Of a stretch of 64,000 nucleotides of DNA, positions 49,027 to 61,620 are shown in pieces. The notes below the pieces were generated by a model, which saw nothing but the letters and a program-made list of their open reading frames with translations, was not told the origin of the DNA and searched no databases. The translations under genes were made by a program, and so were the position numbers. The DNA is taken from the NCBI RefSeq assembly GCF_036417845.1, contig NC_089981.1, forward strand, positions 82,253,268 through 82,317,267. The letters run 5' to 3'. The stretch comes from Apteryx mantelli (lineage: Eukaryota > Chordata > Aves > Apterygiformes > Apterygidae). Each line of letters starts with the position of its first letter. Positions within the stretch are counted from its first letter, which is position 1.

Positions 49027-52000
49027 TTTTAAGAAGACAACCACAAAGCTAGTGATCTCTTTGAATATCACAATATTTGTCTGTTCTTTGTAATAGGAAT
49101 TTCCGAAGGCTGGAGAAATGTGTCAGACTTACCAGGACAAGTCTGTTCCTCTTTCTCTTTTCTCTGTCTCCTGTTCTCCCTACCTTACCAAGTGCGGAAC
49201 AAGCACAGTCCAGGTCAAGAAACAGTATTTGGAGCACCTTGCTTCTTGGGTGAGAAGTTTAAGGTTTGATTCAGGTGTCTCCAAATCTCAATCTCTCAAT
49301 TAGGACAGATTCTTCCAGTTAAAACAGTTGGGGGGGGGATATCCCCCTTCCCCAAGCAACCGCTCTACAAAAAAAACAAACCCAAATCATTCTCACAGTG
49401 TCTGCATATGGTTCTGAGTTGGTTCTAGAAGAGTGCAAGGGGATTAGTGTGTGGGGGGATTAGAGAGAGTGCGATTCTAATTTACATTAAGTGATGTAAA
49501 AGTCTTTTTCTTAAATTTTCAGGATATTCCCCTAAGTAAGGAATGCTGAGTATATCCAGAAACAGAGGTAACTAAGTGGCTAGAAACAGGTTTTGAAGTG
49601 TCTATCAGTATGTCTCTGAGTGAGTTACCTCTTCTCTTTCCTGCTTGGTAAGGAACAGCCATTCCTGTTGCAGAAACTTTCTTAATCAGGGATTCTGCAG
49701 AGAGGAGGATTGAGGTGCCCTTCACAATAAATTCGGAGGTGACCTCATTTGACATGAGTATGTTGTTGGTCTCCCCTTGTTTTGCACAGCTGATCCTAGC
49801 ATGAACAGGCATCTAACCACAGCAAAAGTTCATTTGAGAGCCAGTATCTTCAAAGTTATTTCACTTGTGATGAAATGTGCCAAAACTTCATGGTCAATAA
49901 AAAGCAAACTGTTGGGAAGTGAACATATTTTCATGTTTGTTTGTTTTTGGATAAATATGACTCTTGTAGATTAAAAAACCCTGGTATTTCAAATAAAATT
50001 AATGGCAAAGCTTTAAGGCAATAAGTAATATAGAGTAGTAAAACCCGGACTTTTTTTTTTTATTACAGTTGTGCTTTTTAGATAAAGCATTCAATACTTA
50101 ATAATATTTTGCCCATGTGTTTTTGAACATCTTGAGCTATGGGACCTGTCTCACTTCTGGAGCTGCAGCAGAGAGTTGAGTAGGGTGCCCACATGCGTGT
50201 GCTGCGTTTTGGGAGAGGAGTCAAATGGGGGAAAGGGAAGTAGTTCAGCCTCCCCCCACTTTCCTAGATTCAGTGGCTAGATAGACAGTGCCTTCCCCCT
50301 CTTTTTTTGTGGTTAATGCCGTTTTTCTGCATTATTTCCCAGGTTTCTCGTGCCTATTGAATATCTATATTTGGGATTATTTTTCCCAGATGTATCAGTT
50401 GATGTTTTTCCAAACTGAATTTCACTTTATTTTCTGACCATGCAAGGAATTTGCTTAGGTTCCTCTGTATTATTTCTGACTTTACTGCTACTGGAAGTTC
50501 CCTATTTAACGTCGTCAGAAGATGTTTTCTATATGCCTTATAGATCATTAAGGAAGATATTAATGCCTAGACTGAATTGATTCTTATATCTCACTGGCAT
50601 TGCTTTCCAATTGGATCCTTTGACATTTTTATCCTTTTATTTTCAGGCTTCTAGGCAGTATTCACTTTCTCTGACTCTCCTATCCAAAAAAATTGAATCA
50701 GTTTTAAATGTAGGACTTTAGGGGAAAAGAGAAGTGTGATTTTGTTTCTTGTGTTGGAACAGGGCAAACTGTGTAGATCCAATCAGAACTGAAACTGAAG
50801 CCATATTATAATCATTTCCTGTATACTTTTGTATTGATTTCAATATGCTGTCTTCATACTTTAATTTGTACAGTAGTAGTTCTTAAATGATAAATTATTA
50901 AGTAAATATTTTCCAAGTGGAATGTGCTTTCTATTTTTGTATATCGTCTTGAGAACAGAATGTGATTCCTTTCCGTAGGGTCAGCTATTTGAAATACTTG
51001 CCAGTGTTTTTTCTAACTGCATAATCTATAATCCTCAATGTGTCTTTAATCCACTTTATCTCTTATGGAACTACATCTTTGGAATAGGGAAGAATATAGC
51101 ATGATAGATAGAATTTAAGGGTATAAAGTTTGAAAAGATTAATTTGATTTCTGAGTCAGTATTGATAGACTTTGACAAATACCGAATAGAAAAATTACTA
51201 GTTAAAAAAATTAAATACTCATATTTCTTATGGAGTGAACAAAACCAAATAAGTTTTATAGTATTTCATATCTAGAAATGTGCTAAAATTAAAGATAGAA
51301 TTTACAACCTGGTTAGTCTTAAAACATCTTCAATAGAGTTGAGGGAAGGGAATTGATTTATTTTATTTTGATTCTTTATGGTTATTGTCTGAAGTAGAAC
51401 TGAACTTAAAAATGTTTACCTTTCTGTGCATGGCGAAGGTAGAAAACAAGCTGGATTTCTTAGCAGTTCTTAGCATTGGCCGCTTGTGATGGAGTGGATC
51501 CATTAACTTGAAACAAATTTAGCCCTGGATTCAAATGCGTGTGTGTTTAGAAGTCTGTCTTTAGGAGAGCGAGTGCATTCTGGTATTGGTTAGAAGTGTT
51601 TTGACTATTTGGTGTGTTGGTTTTGTCAATGGTTGCACAGAGAGCTTCTGCTCTGGTTGCTTCATTAGAATAACGGAGGAGAGCAACATTTGAAGAAATT
51701 GTCTGCAGCCTACATACACTACCAGACAAAATGTGACCCTTAAACAAAATTATTAGTGCTATTTAGGGGGTATATTTTGAGTGACTTGATAACCTAAGCA
51801 TTTTTCAAGTCTGAGAAGAAGGGATGATCAGTGATAACAATCAGCTATCAAAAATTTAGGAGCAGTTTTTTTAACGCAAAAACCCTTCTTTTGAAACCAC
51901 TATTTTTGCGTGTAAATTTTGGGTACAGTACTTTTTAAGGTGAGGATTGATTTCCAGAAGCATTAGGTACAAATTTATTTATTTTTACCTATTCAAATGC

Positions 52001-55000
52001 TGCTGTTGCTTTTGTATGTTTTGGTACCTGACAGCAGTTGAAAATTGTTAAATAGAGTAAGTAGTCAGAAGTCAGGTTTCTATGTTTGTCTGGTACTAGG
52101 GTATTAGGTACCATTTGTCAGGGCACAATGAATTTCTCATTTTGCCTAGTGACAAATAATTTGATGTTAAAAGGTCTTTGGGTTTCTTGGGGGATGGTGG
52201 GGGAATAGTGATGATATTAAGCCACAAATGTACACAGCAGGGATCTTTGTTAATGAAGGCAAACTACATAGCAGACAGGGCTTCAAACATCAGCAGTGCT
52301 TCTCCAGTTCTTTTGCTATGTAGTCGGTGGTAAACACACATTTTCCTGGTTTCATGTTATAGAAAAAGGGTGAAGATCAGAAAACCTGGCACAGCAGTCC
52401 TGATGTTTGTTGTTCTTACAAAGGGCTGGGAACGTGCATAACATTAAAAAAAACCCACATTCTTATAATACTAAACAGGAGGAAAAAGTTACTGTGGAAT
52501 TTCAAGGCTGCACATGTATAAAACTTCTCAGAATTGAGGAGAGGTAAATTGCAGGGAAGCTTATTTACAGGAGTAGAGATTTCCTTTATTAAAAAAAAAA
52601 GATACTACGTAAAGCAGCATGGCCCTTCTCTGCTGCTTGTCCTTAAAAATGATTCAATCTAATCCTTTCCCTGGAAGTAATGGGAATTGGCTAACGGGGC
52701 AGGATGTGAATCTGAACAGCTAAACATCTTCTGTTGCGTCTTTATATGCCATTGCTACTGCACCCATGTGGCTGCAGGGAGGGAGGGACTGCAGCACTGA
52801 CTGCCAGTGCTAATAGAACTTTATTTTAATTTTTCCAGTGAGGAAATAAGTGGGAATTTGCATTTTTCCTTTTAAATGACTAGAAGTTGTCTACCAAGGC
52901 ATTAGCTTCACTACTTAAATTTATACTGTGCTTTCTGTCTTGCCATACTATTCTCAGTAAAAGAGCAGTTGCATGGAGACAAAGAGACTGCTGATTTAAG
53001 TCTCAATAGAAAAGTCTGCTAGGCTTCAATTGTGGGAGGATACTAAATGTAGCTAAGAGGTTGGCAGATGCTACCTGGACCAAAACGGCTCGAAAATATT
53101 AAGCAGCTGTTTAAGTTTCCCTAAAAACCTTTTGATGACTGGAAGAATCACTGGGAAAAATACAGCGCAGAGTTTTGGTTTAAAAATGTACTTATTGTCT
53201 GGATGTAATTTGCTGTTCATGTTGAATTAAAAGAAAAAAAAAAAAGTAGAGCTCAGCTTCAAATATCCTGCTAGAGATTTGGAAAGAAAAAAAAAATCCA
53301 AACCACCCCAAATCAAGCTGCTCTTCCTCTTCCCACCTGTCTTACAATTTTTTGGTAAATTGTGTCGGCTTACGCAACATTTTGGCTTTGATTTTAAAAG
53401 GGAGTAATTCTGAAAAGCAGTGTAGCGTTGTCTTCTGAAGTTTGCAGAAAGCTCAGAGTATCTGCTGATACGAATGTCCTTTCTAAGCTGCGAAAATTCT
53501 GAGTGTAAAAATGTACCTGAAGGGTTTGTTTCTCAGTCCTATGTTTGAGAATGCGGTACAGAGCAGGAAAGGGAGGTGATGGGACTGGTCATTAGGGGGG
53601 ACTGGGCCTGAATTTCTCCTGTGCAAGGCCCACAGAGGGGAACACTCCACTCCTCGTTGGCACCTTCCTCATCCCTGGAGTGGCCTCTATGGGTTTCAGA
53701 GTCCTGGGAGCTGGACCCGAATTTCTCCCCTTGCTGCTGCTATTATATAGCATGCCTAAACACAGCGAAAAGGCCGAAGGAAGCCGTTGCTCGGGACCAC
53801 AGTAGTTAATTTAAGCAGAAAACATGAACTTCTACTTAATTTCTAAGTGCAATTCCCTTTATGACCTGTTTCATGGGTAGAGTTGATTACAGGATCTCTG
53901 TGCTGGGTTATTAAATAGTTAAAATTAATTGAGATATTTATGCTTCAGAAGGCCAGATTTGCACATGCGTGGGTATAAGTGTTTCCAGTAGAAGACAGTT
54001 GATACTTCACCCCTTTTGACTTTTTTCCAGGTTATTAATGTTTTGTACCTTTGGCATATGTTTAATTTTGTGAGCCTAAAGCTTCCAATAGGTGCTTTAG
54101 AAACTGGGGGGGGGGGAAATCCTTTTCAGCATGTCCTCTCTGTGCTTCACATACAGCCACAAAGTAACATTCAAACGAACAAGAATCTCTTGATGAAATC
54201 TACATGAAAAGTGTAATTTTCCATGGCCTAATTATTCCAGAAATGATCATTTCATTGTAGACAAATTTAACTAAACCTAGGAGATTTCTGCAAAATTATC
54301 TGGATTAAAAAGAAAGAAAAAAAAGAAATACTTCTCCCCTCCAGGAGTGAACCAAAAGAAAAAGCAAGAGCTTTATCACAGAATCTGTGTTGATCTAGTT
54401 GGCTAATAGCTCTGCTTCTAATGGAAAGTGTAATTCAGATTTCATAAAAATACTCTTTTTTATTTGCTTACTACTTTGTCATTCAGCTAGATTTTTCTAT
54501 ACACACAATTTTTTAAATTTTGGAATTTTTGTTTTAAAATTTCAAAAAGTTTATTTCCAAAAGAGGGGGTGGGGGTGGAGGGGAAGCGCTCTTGTCTGTT
54601 TTAAGTATTCATTTTAAAACTATTTAAGGTCACCTTGGTGATTGTCAGAGGTGGTTTTTGTGACCCGGATAAGCCTTTTGCGTCGTCCCTGAATATCTGC
54701 CTGGATTTGGCAGAATTCTGAACCTGTGGAAAATTATCTTACATGTAACAGCGAGGTAGGGTTGTCGTAATTAAAAATGATCAAGCATTTAGCATCTGTT
54801 TTTAACCAGAGTGTGCGTGTGTCATCCTCACAGAGCAAATGAGCGTGATTTGCTTCCTCTGAGTTGCGACAGAGGGAACGGTGTGCTTTCTGTAGGTGGC
54901 ACTGGAGAGATCCATACGGGGATACCCTGTAGAGCTTGGGAGTTTGCATACTTGAACAGGCTATAGGAGAACGAGGGAGATACAGGCCCACGAAATGACT

Positions 55001-55289
55001 GGAAAACTGGAGAAAATGCCTTATAATGCAATGCATAAAAGATTTTGTGTTGAATTTTTATCAAAACGCTGGGGAAGGGGCTGTGATCATACTGTTTTAT
55101 GGGGAGAAAATACTGGTTAAGTACAAGAACTAATGCTTTTGGCTAAAGCTAGAGGTTAGGCATGCGTTTTTAACATGGAGAACAATTAGATGCTGGCAGA
55201 AATTGCATGAAGAGGTGTTAGATCCTCTGTGTTCTTCTAAATCAGGAACCACCACTTTTCTAAAAGTTATGTTTTTCCCCAAAACAAGT

Positions 55290-55410
55290 TACTGGGCTTA
55301 ATGCAAGGAGGGTTACTTCACTGTGGGCTGTTACGGCCTGTTTTGCCGAGACAGTTGGACTGCGTGATCTGGTGGTCCCTTTCCGCTTTCCTGTCCCCAA
55401 ATCCGTGTAC
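55290..55410 (+). repeat. CR1-type LINE 3'-end fragment
   Basis: CAGTTGGACTGCGTGATCTGG followed by TGGTCCCTTTCCGCTTTC matches the characteristic end of CR1 elements (GGTTGGACTAGATGATCT, then GGTCCCTTCCAACCT). The preceding 50 bases are only loosely similar. The terminal octamer repeats of a full CR1 end are not clearly retained. Confidence 0.6.
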
Positions 55411-57509
55411 AACCCCAGCCTTATTTGTTTTGGGAGCTTTGAAGGTTTGTAGGAAACACGGTAAGAGATTTGGGAAGAAAAGGGAGGCTTTAATGAGTTA
55501 GAATAGTTGGGTATTTCCTTGGGGGAATTGAACTCTGTCCTTTCCTCTGCTCTGTGTATCTTGGGTGATAATCTGCTAACTGTTGAAAACCGCCTGCTCT
55601 TTTTGCTGCTCAGTCTGAGTCACTGGGTTCTGATTTACAGAACGGGTGATCACCCAAAATGCAAATGACATTGGTGGGAACTAGCCCTGAATACTACGTA
55701 GTGGTAAATAAACATTCAGAAAAATCAGAATGCCTCAGATTGGGCATTGAAACTTAATGGATGCTTTTATCTGAATCATTTTGTTTTTCAGTGGTCTTTT
55801 AAATTAATATCTTGTGAGTAATACAGCATTAACATTTTTGAAGACTGATTTTTTTTCGTGTTTGGTTTGAGATAAACAGGAAAAAATTTAAATATGTCAT
55901 TATGCAGACTCTCTAAGATTCACTGCTTTTATTACAGCTAAGTAACTAGAAGATTCATCTAATGTTATTTTAATAGAAACAAATCTGATAGAATTCTTCT
56001 TGTCTTTCTTTTAAAAGTCAGAGAATAACTGCTGCAAACATTTTTCAGAAGTCCTGGTTAAAGGTAATGATGGAGCATAGTGAAACTGGGGTGTGATTCA
56101 GAATGCTACTCACCTTTTTGGCGACACTGTTGCTTCTTTGGTTCATTTTTAGTGTGAAGTCCTTTCCTTCCCAATCAGAATTTTTTTTAAGTAGTAAAAC
56201 TTTTAAATTCATTATTCTGTTTTTAATTCATGATTTCATTATGCAAAATTCATTTTTCCTTCCTAAGAGTAATGTGCTGTTTTGATTGTTTTTACTGAAA
56301 TCCATAATTCAGTTTGTTGCTTCATCAAATCCAGTTATTTTCATTAGCGCATTTTATCAAGCCTCACCCTGCCTTATTAAAGTAGATGTGTTGCTATAGA
56401 TATAAAATGATTTGAAACTGGGATCCTGCTTAAGCTGTTCTTTATTCTCTCACTTCCTCCTGCCTGACCTGAGCGCAACTACCTTTGCATCCCCTTTCTC
56501 CTGTCTTTCTTTACCGCTAATGACAACACTGAAACCATGTGTGTATGTGACCTTCATTTCCAATTGAAAACAGTTCAGCAGCAATTGCCTGGTACATTTA
56601 TGTTCCCTTCTTTGGGTCAAAATCTTGGGGAGTGTTGAACAACTTATTTTCCCAAAATTGTGAAGTGATACTTTATGGAGCCAAAAAGTACATCTGTTTG
56701 GACAGATCATCAGTACTGTTCAATATCATGCTTTTTCCACTAATTCTGTGGTGTAACATGTATTTATTTATTGTGATGTGTTACATGGCCTTACATTAAT
56801 TTTTGCCCTTCTTGACCATTTGCCTTCCCATTTCCAAACTATCCTAAAACTAGTCAGGCAGATGGTAGCAGATAGAAGAGAACGGCTACCCTCACAGAAA
56901 TGAGTGAGACCTCAGAGATGCTGATAAGATGAAAAATTTATTCTTTTTGTAAATTTGGGAATAAGAAACACAATGTGCTGATGAATCCTAAATTTTTGGA
57001 GGTTTAAGAAATACTTAAATGTAAGCAGTGAATTGACCTAATAAAAGCTGTTTGGCTTGTCTTGTTGAACAAGGACAATGCTGCTCTTCTCTGAAACTGA
57101 AGAGCTGTGATTCAAGCCTGCCTTTTTAAAAGAAGGGTTTCCTCCAAAGTTGTTTCAAGTTAGAGTTCGAAAAAGGAAGTAATTTGTAAAATATTGAAAT
57201 GCAGTTTGCTGCCAAAGCAAAGGAAAAATACTCAAAATAAATGGTCGCTCTTATTTTGAAAGTGTGTTGAAGTATAGGAGCTTTGTGCATAGTTGCTATT
57301 GGCTGCACAGAACCCTCATTTTTGTAGCTAATGATAGCTAGGAATATTAATAATACAACTCATGCCTTGTCATATTTTGCTGCTTAATCATCTTGTTTGG
57401 CACTCCCCCATTTGTGTTCTGGGTGGACATAATTCAGGAATGGAAGCTCACCCAGGCACTGCTATTACAGTACAGTAATCAAATGGGCTGGGATTATGCA
57501 GATAATGAA

Positions 57510-57740
57510 AGGACTCCGGCTAGCGTATGTTTGCATACGAAAACTTGAGTGAAGCTGGAGACGGTCAGCAGGGAACGTGCTGGGGAGCAGCCTCCGCAGG
57601 ACCATGGCAGCGCTCCTTACGTCACGACCTGCTTAAAGAGCCGGGCTGGGTAAGCAGAAACCAAGAGCGCTGGCACGCTCAGCAACCTGTCAGCAGGGCT
57701 GCTTTAAACTTCCGTCGCGGAAAGCTTGCCTCTGTACGGG
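57510..57740. promoter_or_regulatory. Intronic CpG-rich patch with CRE-type site
   Basis: About 14 CpGs in 230 bases, standing out from AT-rich intron, with TTACGTCA at 57617-57624 (TGACGTAA on the other strand, a known CREB/ATF-type site). Candidate enhancer or alternative promoter. The open frame across it (57527-57841, 104 codons) has no recognisable similarity. Confidence 0.35.
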
Positions 57741-59049
57741 TCTTTAGGAAAGTGGTCTTTCTTTTATGTGCTGCTGCCGCTTTGAAAATGTGGTCTTCCA
57801 AGGACACTGCTATCCTTTGCTTGGAAAAATGCGATTTATAAGTGAGCAGCTTCTTGGAAATTGGCATAAAGTAAAAGATAAAGGGGGGGTATAGCATGGA
57901 TTTGAATGAAAATAAAATAGAAAAAATGTCATTTTTTGTGTTTTTTCTTAATTTGCTTTTAATAAGTATGATTCTAACTTGAACATTTTCTTAAATGCTA
58001 GCAGTGAATGAAGCTTGCCATTCAAAGCATTGCTGTCTTTTTCTGGGTGATGTTTTTTGTTTTGGAGTAGGAAGCAATTGCTTGATTTGATTTTGGAGTT
58101 AGTTGTAGTTGAGAGACATTTAGTAACAGGTAAAATGATGTGCGAATAAAAGAAGTTTCTACAAATACAAAAGGAGGAAATAAAATTTATTTACTCAGAG
58201 AAGCTCTTCCTTCTCTCTGTTCATAAATGGTGTTTCGTCTTTAAGTAGAATAGGTTCTCCCAAGATACGGATGACTTTTTTGTAAAGTAGTTTTCATGCT
58301 CTTGTCAATGTGTGAATAACAAATAATAAAATGGGCGGGGAGGAAGTTGATTCTAATATGACTTAAAAGCATGAATGTTTTGATCTCACGACTGGCTATT
58401 TGAGAAGAATGATTTGCTGTGCTGTTCGTGTGAGTGTTGGGTTGTTTAGTGTTAATCACCATTCAGTTATGAATATAATTCACTAGGTAGAATGGTGTTT
58501 GACTGTTAAACATACCTTCCGTGAGCACTCATGTTAAAAGGAGGTATGTTCTTCACAGTGATACGTTAATGGAAAGGAACAATATTAAACCCGTGGGCAT
58601 TATTATGAAGGTAAGGTTCTTTTCAGTTGAAGGGATCTGAAGAAATAAGATTTAAAAATTTTTTAATGATGCTTTCTTACATATTTAAAAAATGGATTTC
58701 CTGAGATATTATTTAAGTGAGTACTTGTGAAATTTCATGCATAATCAAAAGGTAGCTTTTTTTGTTACACAGTTTGCTTTCTCTATACTGTTTATATTTT
58801 AGGTTTTCCTAAATTTTGAGTATGATACCTTTTTGTTTTGGTTTATAACTGAGATTCTTCTTTAGCAGCAGTAAACTTTTGTTGACAGGTATCATTTAAA
58901 AATACTGTCTCAACACTTAGTGTAGCAAAGCATTGGACTCTGAGGAAAGTTGATCTTTATTTCTTCTATATTGTACTCTTATTGCCTTCTATTTGCATAT
59001 ATACAATGAGCTTTGTAATACAGTGGGTGGGAATTAAATCAGCTTATGA

Positions 59050-59115
59050 CCTGATCCTGTGTTCAGTGCTCTCCTGGCCTTGAGAGCCCGGAGATCTGTA
59101 GAAGTGTAGGATCAG
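59050..59115. repeat. Short inverted-end relic (CTGATCCT/AGGATCAG)
   Basis: CTGATCCT at 59051-59058 and AGGATCAG at 59108-59115 are perfect inverted ends of a 65-base unit that resembles other GATCCTG-type sauropsid repeat relics. Confidence 0.4.
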
Positions 59116-60038
59116 TGTCTGTGTTGTAACAGGTTTTCCTAAGTTTTAGAGTTAAGATCTGGTTTTGTGTTATTCAGAATCAAATATCATTTGGATATGT
59201 TAGCACTTTTGCCTGATTCAGGGTTGCTGAATGGGTTCTAAATTTTAAAGGTAGGCATGTAAAGGGAGGTGTATGTTAGTGTCTGCGTTACTCTGGCCAG
59301 CGTGTTACGTGGTAATATTAAAAGACAAGGACTGAGCTCAGTATGTTCAGCGATGTTAAGAGGGACTGTAATGTAACATTGAAGAAGTTTGAATTTAATT
59401 GTTTATATAGAGGATTTTGATATCACATGGATATATTTGTATTTTAATTCAAAAGCGAGATTGCAGTATATTTTTTTCACAAGTTTTTTTACTTCAATTA
59501 AGACCAGTTTTGCAGTTGTCACTGAACATGCCAGGACTCAAGTTGGTTTTCCTCCAGTTGGGGGTAGAGGATTATGTGCAGAATAAAGGCAGAATTGACT
59601 TAAAGAGAAGGGAGAACTCCAGTTTTCCAAGTTTTTGTGTGATGGTTATAAATCCAGATGGTTTCTTACCAGTCATGTCTTTTTAAATACTTCCATAGGA
59701 AAAAAAAAAAATACTATAGTTCTGTTTAGTTTAAGAATGGACACCAGCATTGTTTATTATGCGTAATAAAAAACACATAGTGCATAAAGCTTAATTTTAA
59801 AATACCAATCCAGCAGTAATTTTGTAGACCATCTGTTAGCCTGCACAGTCTACCCCTTGGACATTCAGAAAATGTTAGAAGTTTAATTTATTATAATTTA
59901 AACATTTTTTCCAGTCATCAGGTTTTGGTTTTTATTCATTTTCAAATAGTTCTAAAATTCCTCTTCCTGCAGATTTCAGTGATTTTATTAAGTATGTTAA
60001 GAAAAGACTTTTTTTTTTTTAAGATGAAAGGTTTAAAG

Positions 60039-60063
60039 TTTTTTTTTTTTTTTTTTTTTTTTT
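60039..60063. repeat. Poly-T tract (25 T)
   Basis: An uninterrupted T run, preceded by a shorter T12 run at 60009-60020. It may be a reverse-strand poly-A remnant. Confidence 0.95.
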
Positions 60064-60649
60064 AAGGGTTAATGGGAGCTTGTTAAGTAGTTGTAACAGA
60101 AGGTAGGATGATCACTGAGGGGGGGAAAACCAAGAGGAAGTTGTTGCTCACATGTAGAATAAGGAAGCAAAGAGGAACTGGAAAGACCTGTTTATAAAAA
60201 GAGTTAGGTTATACGTGTTGCAGCACAACGCAGAGCTATTAGAGCTAGCTCAATACCGGAAACAGTCCGAGTACAGGAGGACAGAGCTCTGCTTTAGCTA
60301 ACTTATCCTGCAAATGAGGAGGAGGGAAATGCTACTGCAGATAGACTGCTTCCAGTACCTGAGCTTGCTCTCATATCTAAACTGCTTTTTCCTCCAACTT
60401 TTGAACTCAGAGAACCTCCTAATGTTTAATAATATGAAAAAAAACATCAGGGATTGCAGGGATCAGGAATTACTGAGTATTCTGTTACTTGGTGATAGTG
60501 AGGATGTGAAGAAATGATGATAAATTTTTGCTCGTGAACAAAATTTTGTTTGTGAAGTACTTTATTTTACAAAAATACTTTTTTTTTTTTCTTTTGCCTT
60601 ACAAATACTTCAGTGAAAAATACTGACCCGTAAACTTGTTTACAGTCTG

Positions 60650-61620
60650 AGTTGGTTGAATTTTCAGGTTTGCGAAGGGTAAATGGCAGGCAGGTTTGGA
60701 GGCAGTGTCGGTGTCAGCACTTGCACCTGGCCTCGCCTGCAGGCAGAGTCCTCTCGAACCGCTCTTCTTCGCGGGTGACGGGAGGTACCGCAGGGAGGGC
60801 CGGGGGTAAATACTTGCACCGTGAGTGCCCTGAGGTGGGGCCAGTGCCACGAGGAAGGACTCTCAGCGGGAACAGTAGCGCCCAGGGCGTAAGAACTTGC
60901 CGTTTTCCCCTTCTTCATTACACAAGCAGCCTTTTTTCGTTTCTTCCGCCGTGCTGTATGCTGCTCCCTGTCTTGCATCCGCACAGCGGAAAGCTGCGTG
61001 CCCACCGATGGGCTGTGTGGAGGAAGAGAGGACAAACTGGGTGCTGCTCTGCGGCTGCTCCGAGTGAGAAGACTCGGCAGAGCTGGTCCATCTCTGGTAG
61101 GCAGGTCTGGCCGGTTGCAGGAGTTGACCGTGCCATGGCAGAAGAGCCTCCTGGGCGGTAGGGACCTGTGAGTCCAAGGCCAGAAGAAGTGTTGGGTGGA
61201 TGCAGGCCTTGTAAGGTGAATCCAGCTTCTCTCCTGGGACTGAGCCCAGGTCAGGGCACTAGGGCTGGCTGGAGCTGAGCTTCAGCTCAATCCATCCATC
61301 CCATGAGGAATGTGAACTGGGAATAACCCTGTCTTCTGGGATCCCCTGCCGGGATCAGCAAGGGCCTTGAGGTTTGGAAGTTGGAGATGGAGGGAGAAGT
61401 AGGGGCTTGGGCTAGCTTCAAGGGCCTGGGTTGCCTGGAGCTCTGTGACAGGCCCGTGACGGGCTCTGCTTGCCCTACAGGGTCTTGCTGTCCCCCTGCA
61501 CACTCCTACTGTGTTCATACAGTGATTATCCTGGAGCACAGTCCCCTGAGGAAGCCAGAATTCCTCATTGCTTTTCAGGCACCCTACATTTGAATCCAGT
61601 TTAAGGAGGAGCCTCCCGCC
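60650..61620. other. GC-rich intronic segment ending in C/A run
   Basis: About 1 kb of GC-richer sequence with moderate CpG content at 60730-60900 (TCGCGGGTGACGGG, ACCGCAGG, GGCCGGGGG). It ends at a C run followed by an A run at about 61618-61643. Overlapping open frames on both strands lack recognisable similarity. It could be a decayed GC-rich retroelement or a small regulatory island. Confidence 0.35.

Noticed and set aside
60664-61177. Several 70-170 codon frames on both strands
   Set aside because: They are mutually overlapping, lack recognisable motifs, and lie inside an intron in a GC-rich patch.
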